Source: Trichoplusia ni
Lineage: Eukaryota; Arthropoda; Insecta; Lepidoptera; Noctuidae
Direction of reading: 5' to 3'
DNA length: 64,000 bases
Assembly: GCF_003590095.1 (NCBI RefSeq)
Contig: NC_039480.1
Location: 3,387,328-3,451,327 of the forward strand
In this document: piece by piece, positions 22,596 through 33,600 of the stretch
How positions within the stretch are numbered: the stretch's first letter is position 1
How the letters are laid out: each line of letters begins with the position of its first letter
Notes under the pieces: model-generated
Databases searched by the model: none
The model's input: the letters and a program-made list of their open reading frames with translations, nothing else
What the model was told of the DNA's origin: nothing
Program-made: the position numbers and the translations under genes

Positions 22596-23285
22596 ATTAG
22601 TTAATTAGTTAAAAATATACATCCCTATTCCTAACTTATATTGTAAATGTGAATGACAGTTTGTTTGCTACGCCTTCACGCGACGAATACTTAACCGATC
22701 GTCATGAAACTTTGTACTCATTCCCTTGGAGGGATAAGAATGGTTTTATTCAACAAGAAAAGCAGGATGTGTTAGGATACTTTTGTGAAATAATGAATTA
22801 GTAAAGATTATGACAGTTTTTGAACTTATTGATATTCGATCAATAACCAAAACGATTTATAGATGTAACTACATTTATCAGAATATCTCGACTGCTTTCA
22901 GACTCAACCGAAATCCTTAAACATAATTCAGACAGTTGATGCGGCAGCGGCAAACAGACAAAATGTTAAGTTTTTAAATTTTATTTTTAAAATACAATCA
23001 AATTTAAAGAAGTTTTTATATTTAATTTTCAATTTATTTATCAATGGCATTTAAACCGCGTTTGGGGTTGCAGGGTAATAAATTACATTTCCACTAAATC
23101 CTAAGCGCGGTTTGAAGTTTGTACTTAAATGTTGCCAATTTATTTTCGTGTTATTACCATTTTTGGTAATTATTATTTTAGTACTTAATTATAGAGTTTA
23201 GTATATTTTTAAGTACAAATAGTGATGGTTTATTGTATTTTTAATGCTGAGGCTAATGTTGTTAAATCATAGACTGATAAATTAT

Positions 23286-23291
23286 AATAAA
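23286..23291 (+). terminator. Candidate poly(A) signal for gene A
   Basis: An AATAAA lies about 690 bases after the gene A stop and is followed within 20 bases by a GT/T-rich stretch (TCTGTGTTTCATTTTT). An earlier AATAAA at about 23075 lacks as clear a GT-rich element. The assignment is by motif only. Confidence 0.35.
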
Positions 23292-24225
23292 TCCTTATTT
23301 TAAACATCTGTGTTTCATTTTTTTACTTTGCTTATAATACTAAGAATAGAATATATATTCTACAACAACGAATGATCCCACTGCTGGGCAAAGGCCTCCC
23401 GCCTTTGCCCAGCATCCTTTCTTTTCCAAACCTCTCTATGTTTTGCGATTTTTAGCTACGAGCGCCCCTAATTGTCAATGATTAAATTTTTCATGCCTTC
23501 TTGTCAAACTATGGCTGATCCAATATAAAATATTTGTGAAAACTGTGTTGTACTATATTTTCGAATACATTTATCAACCAATCAATCTTATATTTGTAAA
23601 CCATGTGTTCATGAGATCGAATATAATTGGTAGGTAAGCACTTAAAACCGGCCATTTACAGGCATTACAAATTTGAGGGCTATTTACTAAAGTAATTATT
23701 AATTGTATATCTTTTCAATGGTGGGTTAACTTCATGAGAAAGGACCCGAAGACAGGGGTCCAACATGCAGAGGCCTTATTGAGAACTATAATCTAAAATG
23801 TGACGGGGTATCTACCAGGGGCCATCCACCCCTTCTGTATCAAAGAATAAACATGGACGGCCCAATGTAGCTACAAAACTATTACAAATTTTATTATAAA
23901 CTTTAACAAAAATGAAAATTCTTGTTTAAAATATATGGGTTTAATCTTTAAAACAGTTAACCACTTCGCTTATTAAGTAATACGTATTTGTATCTTATAA
24001 TTACTCGCCTGTTAGGTTGGTTTGGCATGACGAATGTGACATACACCTGCCTTGTCCAATTACTGGGGTACAGTTAGATTTGTAAATGGACGCTTATTTC
24101 TTTGTCATGGTTTAAATTAAGGCTTAGAATACTGTTTTAATATTTTGAAATTTTAATATTGATACAGATTAAGAAGGCACCATTAAAATATATTTTTAAA
24201 AACAAGATGGCTGATATCGTCAAAT

Positions 24226-24548
24226 AGGGATGATGACAGTTTTTTTTGCAGGGTCCTTCTTGTAGTTTTTTGTATAATAATAGCTACGTATTTTTTAATT
24301 TGCCCTGCAAACATAAATTGACCAAATTACAGTGAATGAAACTTACGCGTGACGTCACGATTGAGTTTAAATTTTACTCTATCGTTACGTCACAAGCCCT
24401 CCCCTCCCCTCTCCTAAACTTTAAAGCATTTAATATTTATCAATCCTATTTTTTTTGAAAAAGGAAAATGTACGTGTCTCATACTTTTCAATTATCTAAC
24501 TGAGGGACTAATGACATGTTTTTTTTTTATACCCAGTCATCATCCCTA
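24226..24548. mobile_element. MITE family M2 (TIR AGGGATGATGAC), full copy
   Basis: Bounded by ATAGGGATGATGAC and its inverse. It carries the palindromic core CGTGACGTCACGCG (read on either strand) and a CTAACTGAGGGACTAATG block shared by all copies. Confidence 0.85.
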
Positions 24549-24872
24549 TTATGACATCGCACTATACGGCATGACGTTTAAAGATGGCGGGTATTTGAGT
24601 TCAATCTTTAAATTCAAGAGCATTTTAGTTTTGGCCGTATTAGTTAGTATTTGAAAATAATAAGAAATCCTACTTTAAATATTATAAGCGTTAAAGTTTC
24701 TATGTATGAAAGAATGGATGCTTGAACCACTGAACGGATTTAGACAAAACTTGGTACACAGATAGTTTATACCCTGGATAGTTTTTATAGAACTTTATTT
24801 TCCTGTGGGATCATAATCGATTTGAAGCAGACAGGCCCGCAGGCAACAGCTAATATACAATATAAATATATA

Positions 24873-25106
24873 TACACCATGATTTTTAGTTGCGAGTGCG
24901 GTTCGAGCCTTGTAACAATGGCGAGGGGCGCGGGCGGCGGCGTTTTTATCATTTTTAAGAGTATATTTTAGATTTCTCTTGTTTAATTTTTCTTCGTACT
25001 TATTATCTTAGTTGATGATACAAAAATAATAATCGCTCCTAGGGGTATTTTACGTCGGATACATGAACTGGGCTTCTTTTGTAAGACGACTAAAAATCAC
25101 CGTGTA
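24873..25106. mobile_element. MITE M1, internally deleted copy
   Basis: Inverse orientation. It lacks about 130 bases next to one terminus but keeps both CACCGTG tips, the GC-rich core and TA flanks. Confidence 0.82.
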
Positions 25107-25627
25107 TATATATATACATATATATATATATATTTAAATTAAACTCTTCCTTCTTTCTGACATATTCATGTTGTGCCCGACAGAGTCCAAAATTGTGTCT
25201 ACATTACAACTTACTAGCTTATATTAACTTACAAATATACATTTTGGAAGTCAATAAAGATTATATTGAGTATTGTCCACAGCCGTAGCGAGGATCGGCA
25301 TCTCTCTCCAGTAGTTCCATACGCCCAGTGCCGTATTATTAAATCCATAAGGCACTTTAGGCCTAGGGGCCTCTATGGGCAGGGGCCCAGCACTCACGAA
25401 TAAAAAATGAAAAAAAAATTAGGGGTTGTAAAAATTGCAAAAATTTCTGTGGTATGAAAAAGGGGGGCCCGAAACGAACTGTGCCTAGAGGCCACAAGAT
25501 GGTTAATCCGGCCCGGCATACGCCTTGCTATATGGACTGGCCTGTTGTTCTTATGGTCAGTGATCCTGACGGCTATACCGGAGGTCTTGCGTTCGATTCC
25601 CACAAAGGACTAGTGTTTGTGTGATGA

Positions 25628-25888
25628 CTAGCTGTTGCCCGCGACTTCATCCCCGTGGGTAGAAGATATAAGTTATGATTTAAACCTGCCCTGTTTTATT
25701 CACATTTTCCATTGTATCTTCGCTTCTATTAGTCGCAGCGTGATGGTTTATGGCCTAAAGCCTTTCTCGATTAATGGTCTATTCAACACAAAAATAATTT
25801 TTCAATTTGGACCAGTAGTTCCTGAGATTAGCGCGTTCAAACAAACAAACAAACAAACAAACTCTTCAGCTTTATATATTAGTATAGA
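25628..25888 (+). mobile_element. Helitron-like element inserted in a SINE
   Basis: CTAG-to-GA element between A and T, splitting a tRNA-like SINE (25532-25627 and a remainder from 25889). Confidence 0.76.
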
Positions 25889-26469
25889 TTTATCTGTTGT
25901 CTAGTGCGACTCATGCGTTTATGATTCTAGAAATATTTGAAGATAGGTACCATTGCTGATTGATTTTTTTTAACTTTTTGACTTATTTTAAGAAATCCAT
26001 ATAATTTACTAAGCGATGGAAATGAATTAAAAGGAAATACATTTTGAAAAAGGAAGAAGTCAATAATAAAATAACGGTCAGTTAATGTGGATAAATAGGT
26101 GGATATAAGGATGACTGCAAATTAGTAAAAGGGAAATAAAAAGTCCTTATTTGAATAATAACATTAAATATTGCAAAACTTTAAAAGAAAATATCAAACG
26201 ACATTAATTTAATAACCGTTATCAGAAAACGAAACCTGTGCTTATAAAGAAAAAAAAACAAGGCGGCCATTTTGTTAATACAGTCACATGACGTTTAATT
26301 AACAAAACTAGTAAAAAACGCGGCAAAATTATGAAATACATATGTTTTAACATGTATTATAAGCAAGTATTGCAAGTTAAGATTCCGATTGTACTGAAAA
26401 CAAATTGAGACATGTCACCTTATGTACGCCTTGCGTACTGAATAGTTAAACGAAAATCGTTACGCAGAT

Positions 26470-26515
26470 ATGAGTCTGTGTATATTTAAGATGGTGGAGT
26501 TTTTTATATTATTTT
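26470..26515 (+). CDS. Gene B exon 1: signal peptide exon
   Basis: Only 46 coding bases (25 if the second ATG at 26491 is used), ending TTT T|GTAAGT in phase 1. Its hydrophobic residues continue directly into the first codons of exon 2, which is the main evidence that it belongs there. No other start with a matching phase and hydrophobic run was noticed between 26.5 and 29.5 kb, though I did not search every frame by computation. Confidence 0.65.
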
Positions 26516-29500
26516 GTAAGTTGCGTTTTTTTTACGGATTTATTTAATTTCATCTGTCACTTTGTCTGTAGTTAAATCTTCTCTGTGGTTTACGATTGAT
26601 TTGAGATTTTGTAGGTATGTATTTGTATATTGTGGAATAATGCAATATTAAGTATTATTACAAGGAGTTGATGTGTTAAGCTACGAGTTAAGTATTTTTG
26701 CATTGTGTTTGGGCTCATTTAATCTTCTTTTAGGGTACTTTGATTTAAAAAACCAGCTTAAAAGCCTTTTTAAACTCTTGTGAGAGGGATTACCAATTAA
26801 TTATTTACTATTTGTATACTGTGTGATAATGCAACATTGTGATGGAATCCATGCTCTTAGTATCTGACGCTGAAAGATTTCCATAGAAGCTTGCCTCGCC
26901 GCTATAAAATAACGGATTTTTGTATTATTCTTTAGATTGTGTATTGCATTTCCATCCTTTTTTTAAAGATTTGTTTCTATTTTGAACACTTTCATTGGAC
27001 TAAATACCTCATAAAAAATATTTTTATTTTTAAAAACGTGCGCCTGTTCTTTAGAATGCTTTTGTCTATTTAAATTATAAAGAACTAGCTTTTCGCCCGC
27101 GGCTTCGCCCGCGTCGAGGTCGGTTATATCGCGTTTCCAAGAGAACTCTTCAAAAGTCCGGGATAAAAACTATCCTATGTTCTTTCTCAAGGCAAACTCT
27201 ATCTCTGTAAAAAATTTCATTAAAATCAGTTCAGTGGTTTAGACGTGAAAGCGTAACAGACAGACAGACAGAGTTACTTTCGCATTTACAATATTAGTAG
27301 GGATTAGGATCACTCTTTAACCCAATCTTTAATTTTGTACCATTTCATAATGTTTTTTGGAACTAGTTAGTGTTCATGTAAAGAAACGGATTTAACGTTT
27401 TGTATCAAACATAGCTGATGAAATATTTATAATAGTTAGATTAATCATACATGTTTGTTAACCTATCACTCGTTAACTCCTGGACTGATTTTGATAGAAT
27501 TAGGTTAGGATAAAGCTGACGCAATGGATTAACATAAATGGTTATTAATCCCTGTGTTTTTATATTGCATATCTAAGTGAGAAGATTGCTTTCTTACTTG
27601 TGTATAAAATTAACGGTTTTTAATATTCAAACACACTCACATATTTCTGCATTATTATTGAGCTCGCTTCACAGTCGCTTTTTGAGTTTCTTGTCTCGCA
27701 ACCTAAACTGGAACCTGGGTGATTCTCCGGAAAAAAGTTAAACAAGTTAAAAACGTCATTATCCACACCACACTTTTGATACTGCAGATTGATGTATTCT
27801 ATATTATTTTCATCCAAGTTCGTAAAGTACTCAGGCTATTAATAGATGACTTAAAAATTTAGTACTACAGTTACTTAGACCAGTTGGTGAGGATAATGAC
27901 GACGTTAATTTGTGTTATTTTTTTCTGGAGAATCACCCACCAGGCAAGTCTCTTTTTTAAGGACGGACTCGAAACCATTCTTTTTGGAAATGCGATCTGA
28001 AGACTTATTATTGTGATAGATAGTCTCTTTATAACTAAAAGCTTAAAAATAGGCTTCTTATATTAGGGTCTAGCTGTTACCCGCTTGCCCGCCCACTTCT
28101 AATCGAATATGAGCCCACGGGAACATCGGGATAAAACTATCCTATGTTTTAATCCTGGTTATAAACTATCTGTGTACCAAGTTTCGTCTAAAACCGTTCA
28201 GTGGTTTTTGTGTGAAAGTGGAACAAACATCGAGTTTTATTCTCCCGTGGGATCATTTACAATTTGTAGCGGGCAGAGCTGCTAGCAACAGCTAGTATAA
28301 TCACGCTACGATTAATAAAGAGAGAGCAGGTACCCGATTCTATTTAAACAGCCGATGAATGAATGGCAGTTGGATTAAATTTGAAATTATTCCGATTTCC
28401 TTAAGCATTTTGTCAATACAATAATTGGAAATTGATTGCATTGGCCTTGAGTGTGCCGTCCACTGAATTTACAATTATTTTGTAGAAAAAAATACAAAAA
28501 ATTTAATTTTAAGCCAATTTTCATTCATTCATCGGCCATTGTAAATAGCAGAATTGGGGCCCAGAACTAGCGATATCAGCTATCATAAAAGATTAGCCGT
28601 GCTTAGGTTAGATAACGTCATCAGAAGTAGTTATGTAGTAAATGTATACCTACTGATTATATGACTAACTCTTGCAAATTGCTAATGCGAAATCTTATCA
28701 CGTTAATAGCCACGTGAGGTTATAAAGAATTAAAAGTTAAAGAACATATAAAATTTCCGTGTCACGGTGTACCAAATTGACATCCTCCGAAACGGCTTGA
28801 TCGATTCCTATGCAATTTTGAGAGCATATTGGGTAGGTCTGAGAATAGGACAATATTTATTCTTCAAAACCTTATACCCTTCAATATAAGTACATCGTGG
28901 CTGATTAATTTGGCATGTAGGGAAAAAGCTACAAAATATAGCTGTCTCTGTTTCAGATAGTTAGCTTGTATACTTTGATCTGTCTTACAAACTTTTATCT
29001 CATATCCGAAGTGCCAAGTTACATCGGCGGTACTGTATGTCAATTAATGTTTTCAAAATGGCGGGCTGTCATAATTGGACAAGCCCTCCATTCTCATCAT
29101 TACTCCACATCTGTAAACCAGGATCAACAATGATAACCAATGAAAACCACCAAAACACTTAAGCTCGGTGTGTCCAGAAATGATTGTCTGTTTTTGAACC
29201 TGCATCAAAATTAATCAGAAGTATTAAATAGGAGGAGTAGGGAAAATAAAGCAATGGGGTTTAAAAATCTTTTGCGGGTTACGGGTAGTCAGAAGCTAGA
29301 AAGTGTGTCAGTCTGACTAAGAGGTATCGTGTTGCCCAGGTAACTGGGTTGAGGAGGTCAGATAGGCAGTCGCTCCTTGTAAAACACTGGTACTTAGCTG
29401 AAACCGGTTAGACTGGAAGCCGACCTCAACATAGTTGGGAAGTTAAGCTAGGATGATGATTAGACTACTCCTACTCTTTTCCACTTCGCTCTATCCTACT

Positions 29501-30442
29501 GCTCTCTCTGTGGTCCCTGCAATGTAGATATTCCCCAAAAAATGTCAGGGTATCTTTCTAAACATTAAAAATTTTCCAGGTATCCTGCTACACACAACGC
29601 AAAGCGCTTTAGACTACGAAGAAAATGACGAACCGGAGTCTAATCAATACGAGCGACCAAATAAACACAGATACGACCAAATGCTGTCAAACCTCCACGA
29701 CCTATTCGAGGAAAAGACAAACAACTTCGTTGACAATATAGGTACAAACCAAGAAAATAACTTTGAATTCGTACGAGCTAACAAGGAATCGAATAAAGAG
29801 AAAGTAGATGAAGTTTTAGGCGAAGTAACCAATGCTTTAGACAAAATAAAAACTGATCTACTTAGATTCAACAGCGACGGTATCCTTACCGTTGAAGTTC
29901 CAATCATTAAAAACGAAAGGAGATACAGGAGAGACCTAGCAGATGAAACCACTGCAAATACAACTGGCACTGAAAATTCAACATTACTAAGAACCGCCGA
30001 AACGACTACAGTTAAAATCGACGTTGTAACTGAAGAGACGGTTACGGAGAAACCTGAAGAGAAACTAGAAGTTTTGAGGGTTAATAATGAAACTGAAGAT
30101 ATAAGTGGCAGAAGAATGATGCCTGAAAGAAGAACGTCTAGAGTAAAAGACAAATTACTCTCCTATTTAGAAGACATTTTTAATGACGTTGAGAGGAAGA
30201 TTAGACCGTTGACAAATATAAAGATTGCTCTATCCAATGACGATCATTATAGGATAGGGTATATTATAGCTACTCTAGACACTTTGGAGGTCAATTTGAA
30301 GAAGATGAGGAGTGATATGAGGTTACACCATCATTATTGGGATGACGAGAAAGTCTTGGACTTGTTTGATAGAATTAAAGCTACTAATGCAGTCGCGACC
30401 AGTCTTATTGAGTCGCTTAAAAAGTATTTACCGAAATATTAA
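26470..30442 (+). CDS. Gene B: secreted, cysteine-free acidic helical protein, family not recognised (2 coding exons, about 302 aa)
   Basis: Exons 26470-26515 and 29580-30442 join in frame (909 bases) across a 3.06-kb intron with TTTT|GTAAGT and TTTTCCAG sites. The junction rebuilds a signal peptide (IFKMVEFFILFC then ILLHTTQSA) with cleavage near residue 24-25. The mature part has no cysteine, is Glu/Asp/Lys-rich and mostly helical. It has sequons at about N142, N148 and N185 in a Thr-rich linker. A furin-like RYRR site lies at 130-133 and dibasic sites at about 193-201. It ends in a helical domain (about 200-302) with LHHHYWDDEKVLDLF. An in-frame TAG upstream limits the start to 26470 or 26491; both ATGs have a purine at -3. 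The family is not recognised. Secretion is inferred from the signal peptide and the lack of other membrane segments. Confidence 0.72.
27085..27303 (+). mobile_element. Helitron-like element, second family, in the gene B intron
   Basis: CTAGCTTTTCGCCCGCGGCT end with hairpin, body TTCCAAGAGAACTCTTCAAA, tail ACAATATTAGTAGGGA. Same family as 50163-50378, 50971-51146 and a reversed copy at about 5877-6070. Confidence 0.68.
28070..28297 (+). mobile_element. Helitron-like element, third family, in the gene B intron
   Basis: Begins CTAGCTGTTACCCGCTTGCC and contains ATCCTGGTTATAAACTATCT; ends near a second CAGCTAG, so two partial copies may be fused. Confidence 0.55.
29280..29456 (+). repeat. 5S-derived SINE, 3' fragment, gene B intron
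   Basis: From TACGGGTAGTCAGAAGCTAG to the tail AGCTAGGATGATGAT, 120 bases before the exon 2 acceptor. Confidence 0.75.
29580..30442 (+). CDS. Gene B exon 2: mature protein
   Basis: A single 863-base exon opening with two bases that complete a Cys codon and running to a TAA at 30440-30442. The acceptor TTTTCCAG and a polyadenylation signal 8 bases after the stop fix both ends. Codon content is uniform over 287 codons, without repeat sequence, in contrast to its surroundings. Confidence 0.85.
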
Positions 30443-30449
30443 TTAGGGT

Positions 30450-30455
30450 AATAAA
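30450..30455 (+). terminator. Poly(A) signal of gene B
   Basis: AATAAA starts 8 bases after the stop codon and is followed at about 30471-30491 by TTTTCGTGTTTTTTTTTTTTGG, a typical GT/T-rich downstream element. This implies a 3' UTR of only some 25-35 bases. Confidence 0.75.
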
Positions 30456-30544
30456 CGATTAAGATACATTTTCGTGTTTTTTTTTTTGGTGCATTAGGTG
30501 ATCAAAATTAGGAATCCAATACTATTAAGAATCAAAATCAATAA

Positions 30545-30880
30545 TCAAAAGTCATTTATTCAAATCAGGCTACTATGTAGCACTTTTTGAAGGTCAGCAC
30601 CATTTACATTGGACAGCACCCAGTTTCGGTCACCCTTCACCGCTTCCTAAGTGCTTTTGCTGTGAGAGAAGAAACTGCGCAACAAACTCCCCAGCAGAAT
30701 GAACAGATGTCAGAACGGTTTTTTTTCGGTTGTACCTACTGGGCTGGATTACACATTTTTGAATCACTTCGACAAACTCCGTTCATTAGTATTGACTTAT
30801 CATAATAATATGAACGGTATTCAGATCCTTCACCGCTTTTGCTGTGGGAAGAAAAACGGCACAACGAACTCCCCAGATGA
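30545..30880 (-). repeat. LINE 3'-tail repeat, two partial copies
   Basis: Inverse of a tail also seen at 32213, 42585, 52098 and 57003: CCCTTCACCGCTTCCTAAGT, GTGAGAGAAGAAACTGCGCA, ACAAACTCCCC. A second shorter copy follows at about 30830. The TTTGACTTTGATT ending suggests a LINE with a microsatellite-like tail; the LINE itself is not in view. Confidence 0.65.
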
Positions 30881-30884
30881 ATGA

Positions 30885-31197
30885 CAATGATGACAATTTT
30901 TTTTGCAGTATCCGTCTTGTAGTTTTTTGTATAATAATGGATACGTATTTTTTTATTTGTCCCGCAAACATAAATTGACCAAATTACAGTGAATGAAACT
31001 TACGCGTGACGTCACGATTGAGTATAAATTTTACCCTATCGTTACGTCACAAGCCCCCTCTCCTAAACTTTAAAGCAGTTAATCTTTGTCAATTCTAGTT
31101 TTTCTGAAAAAGTAAAAAATATGCATCTCATACTTTTCAATTATCTAACTGAGGGACTAATGAGATTTTTTCTTTTTATACCCAGTCATCATCCCTA
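30885..31197. mobile_element. MITE M2 copy
   Basis: Same body and CGTGACGTCACG core; the right terminus GTCATCATCCCTA is intact and the left tip is eroded (AATGATGACAA). It abuts a LINE-tail repeat. Confidence 0.8.
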
Positions 31198-31964
31198 CTA
31201 TAGTAGAAAAGCAAAATCTATAATCAATAACAGTGTTAGTAAAGTGTCAGATTAAAAATATTTAACGTCAACATCTTCAATTTTTCGCTAGTAAGAAAGT
31301 ACAATCTTAGTAACGATCACTAAAAACTACAATAAAAAGTAACAAAGATTAAAAGCAATTAGGATGTATAGTAGTGGGGGCTAGTGACATCACTTGCTAG
31401 TAAACAGCGTACTGGTAAGTGACGTCACACGAGATTTTAGATTAGATTAGAATATTCTATTGTACACCATGGAATTACAGCAGTGATTCTTAATACATAC
31501 AATGTTAGGGTACAATGGCGGTCTTATCGCTAAAAGCGATATCTTCCAGACAACCTTTGGATGGACAGGAAAAATATCAGTATGTACAGAGGTAGGTGGT
31601 GCACTATTGTTAAAAACATGTTAAGGTATACATAACATTGTATGTTTGTGAAATCCTTGAGAGAAGAATTTGTCTTTCTAATTTATTACAAAGGCAAAAT
31701 CAATCAATAAAAGTATAGTAATCAATTTATAGTCAATAAAAAATATAGGTGAGTAATTAAAGTGTCAGATAAAATTGACGTCTATCTTAGTAACAATCAC
31801 TAAAAAACATAAAATGATGAAATATATAGAGATGGGGTCTAGTAACATCACTTGCTAGTAAAAAGCGTACTGGTAAGTGACGTACACGAGATAAAACAAA
31901 AAAGGAGTAAACAATATTTTTTGAAAATCTGTCTGACAGGCTGAACAGATTTATATTAGATTTA

Positions 31965-32102
31965 GGCCCGATTTTTCAATCGTCAGATAACTTTTATTTG
32001 AGGAATGAATATGGCCGTTTGACATATTTTCAATACAAAAGCTGTCAAAACGTCAAACATATTCGTCGAATAAAAGTTATCTGGTGATTGAAAAATCGGC
32101 CC
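31965..32102. mobile_element. Small foldback MITE with TTA target duplication
   Basis: 138 bases bounded by GGCCCGATTTTTCAATC and its near-perfect inverse, with arms extending into CAGATAACTTTTAT and a short centre. TTA on both sides is consistent with a PIF/Harbinger-type target. Confidence 0.8.
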
Positions 32103-32212
32103 TTAGTCAAATAATTTAGTCACGAGTACCTTTTGTTTGTAAGTATCTACCTAAATAAATTTAATATACGTAACATTATCTAGACCCTCCTCTTCTTTAG
32201 GTAACTACGTTT

Positions 32213-32340
32213 CTTCTCTCACAGCAAAAGCACTTAGGAAGCAGTGAAGGGTGGGTGAAACAGGGTGCTGTGTAATGTACTCTGACCTTCAAAAAGTGCT
32301 ACTTAGTAGCCTTATTTGAATAAATGACATTTCATTTGGT
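32213..32340 (+). repeat. LINE 3'-tail repeat
   Basis: TCTCACAGCAAAAGCACTTA, GAAGGGTGGGTGAAACAGG, ending TGAATAAATGACATTTCATT. Confidence 0.65.
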
Positions 32341-33118
32341 AAGATCAAATAAAACAACATTTACAAGATCTTTTTTATTGACATTCAGATGTGATGAAAA
32401 ACATTATATTTATTCTGTGACTATCTCTACACTTGGAACAACTCAATATACATATTTTGGTGACTAGCACCTTATTTAATGCACATATAAGATATTAAAT
32501 AATTAACACTTGATTATTCCTCGTTAAAAATCTAAAATGACTTTGAATTCATTTTTTTATTGTTATTGCATATGGCCTTGATTTTCACTATTATATTATA
32601 GACGCGTATGTATTTGTGTGTTATTCAAGGTATCAGCTATCTCCTTACCAAACTTCATTGAAATTGGTCCAGCCGTTTAGGCGTCAAAAGGTACCAAACA
32701 AACACACCTCTTATTATAAATATTAGTGTGATACCCAATCTATTTAATATTGTATAGAGATTTGCCTCGCGTTTTCTTCCCGCGTTTTTTTGACAGTTGC
32801 TAAGATTCAGTCAATTATGTAATATCTTACACAGCTTAATAATACAAACGTATGTGCGTTTTACTAAACGAAATTAATATCACTAATTAAATATTATTAT
32901 TTATCACTCATCTAAATACACGAAGATAAATATTAAATTATTCCAGTATCTTTATAAAGGTATGTTCAACATTAAACGAATATCTCTATCTCTCACTTTC
33001 TATACGAAAGAAAGAGAAAACCGATTTATGTAATGTCAAACTACAGACCAGAAAAACAGCTGATGAAGCACAGATTCAAGAACGTCTGGTATTTTGCTAT
33101 ATTACTGTCAAAATTACA

Positions 33119-33306
33119 TTTAATGCGACGGATAGCCGAGTTGAGGTCATCACGCCAAAGCCACTGAGCGCGACGTGTCATGATTTCGATGCCCACGTAG
33201 GACAAGCATGTGTGTGACTCACGAATGCTTGTTCCGAGTCTGGGTGTCTTGTGCATGTGACTTGAATGTTTGTGAAAACGTCTGCTTGAAGGAGTAGTTT
33301 AAAAAA
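33119..33306 (+). repeat. tRNA-like SINE T2
   Basis: GCGACGGATAGCCGAGTTGA head, mutated B box (GATTTCGATGCCCACG), complete body. Confidence 0.76.
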
Positions 33307-33512
33307 GAGCCTCCTGCTACAGTGTTACCATACTAAAATATTGACATGACAGCTTCGTACAATTATTTTTCTGGTCTTAAAACATTAATAGGATACAATA
33401 TCATAATTAATTGTTATCTTAACTAATAACATCGGGGCTTTCAGACTTCATACTCTTATCATAACGTTTGATAGACAAATATTTTATCAAAATTAGTCAA
33501 GCAATCATATAC

Positions 33513-33600
33513 TTGGTCCAGTGGTTAGTGACCCTGACTGGTAAACCGGAGGTTGTGGGTTCGATTCCCACCTAGGACAAACATTTTTGTGATGTTTTTG
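33513..33600 (+). repeat. tRNA-like SINE T1, head only
   Basis: CTTGGTCCAGTGGTTAGTGA, CTGACTGGTAAACCGGAGG and GGGTTCGATTCCCACC; the body is lost. Confidence 0.72.

Larger units (their letters stand above)
22600..26465. other. Gene A/gene B intergenic region
   Basis: AT-rich DNA between the gene A stop and the gene B start. It holds the gene A 3' UTR candidate, a full AGGGATGATGAC MITE, a deleted TACACCGTG MITE, an SINE split by a Helitron-like element, and unclassified AT-rich sequence. I see no convincing coding exon here other than the start of gene B. Confidence 0.6.
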
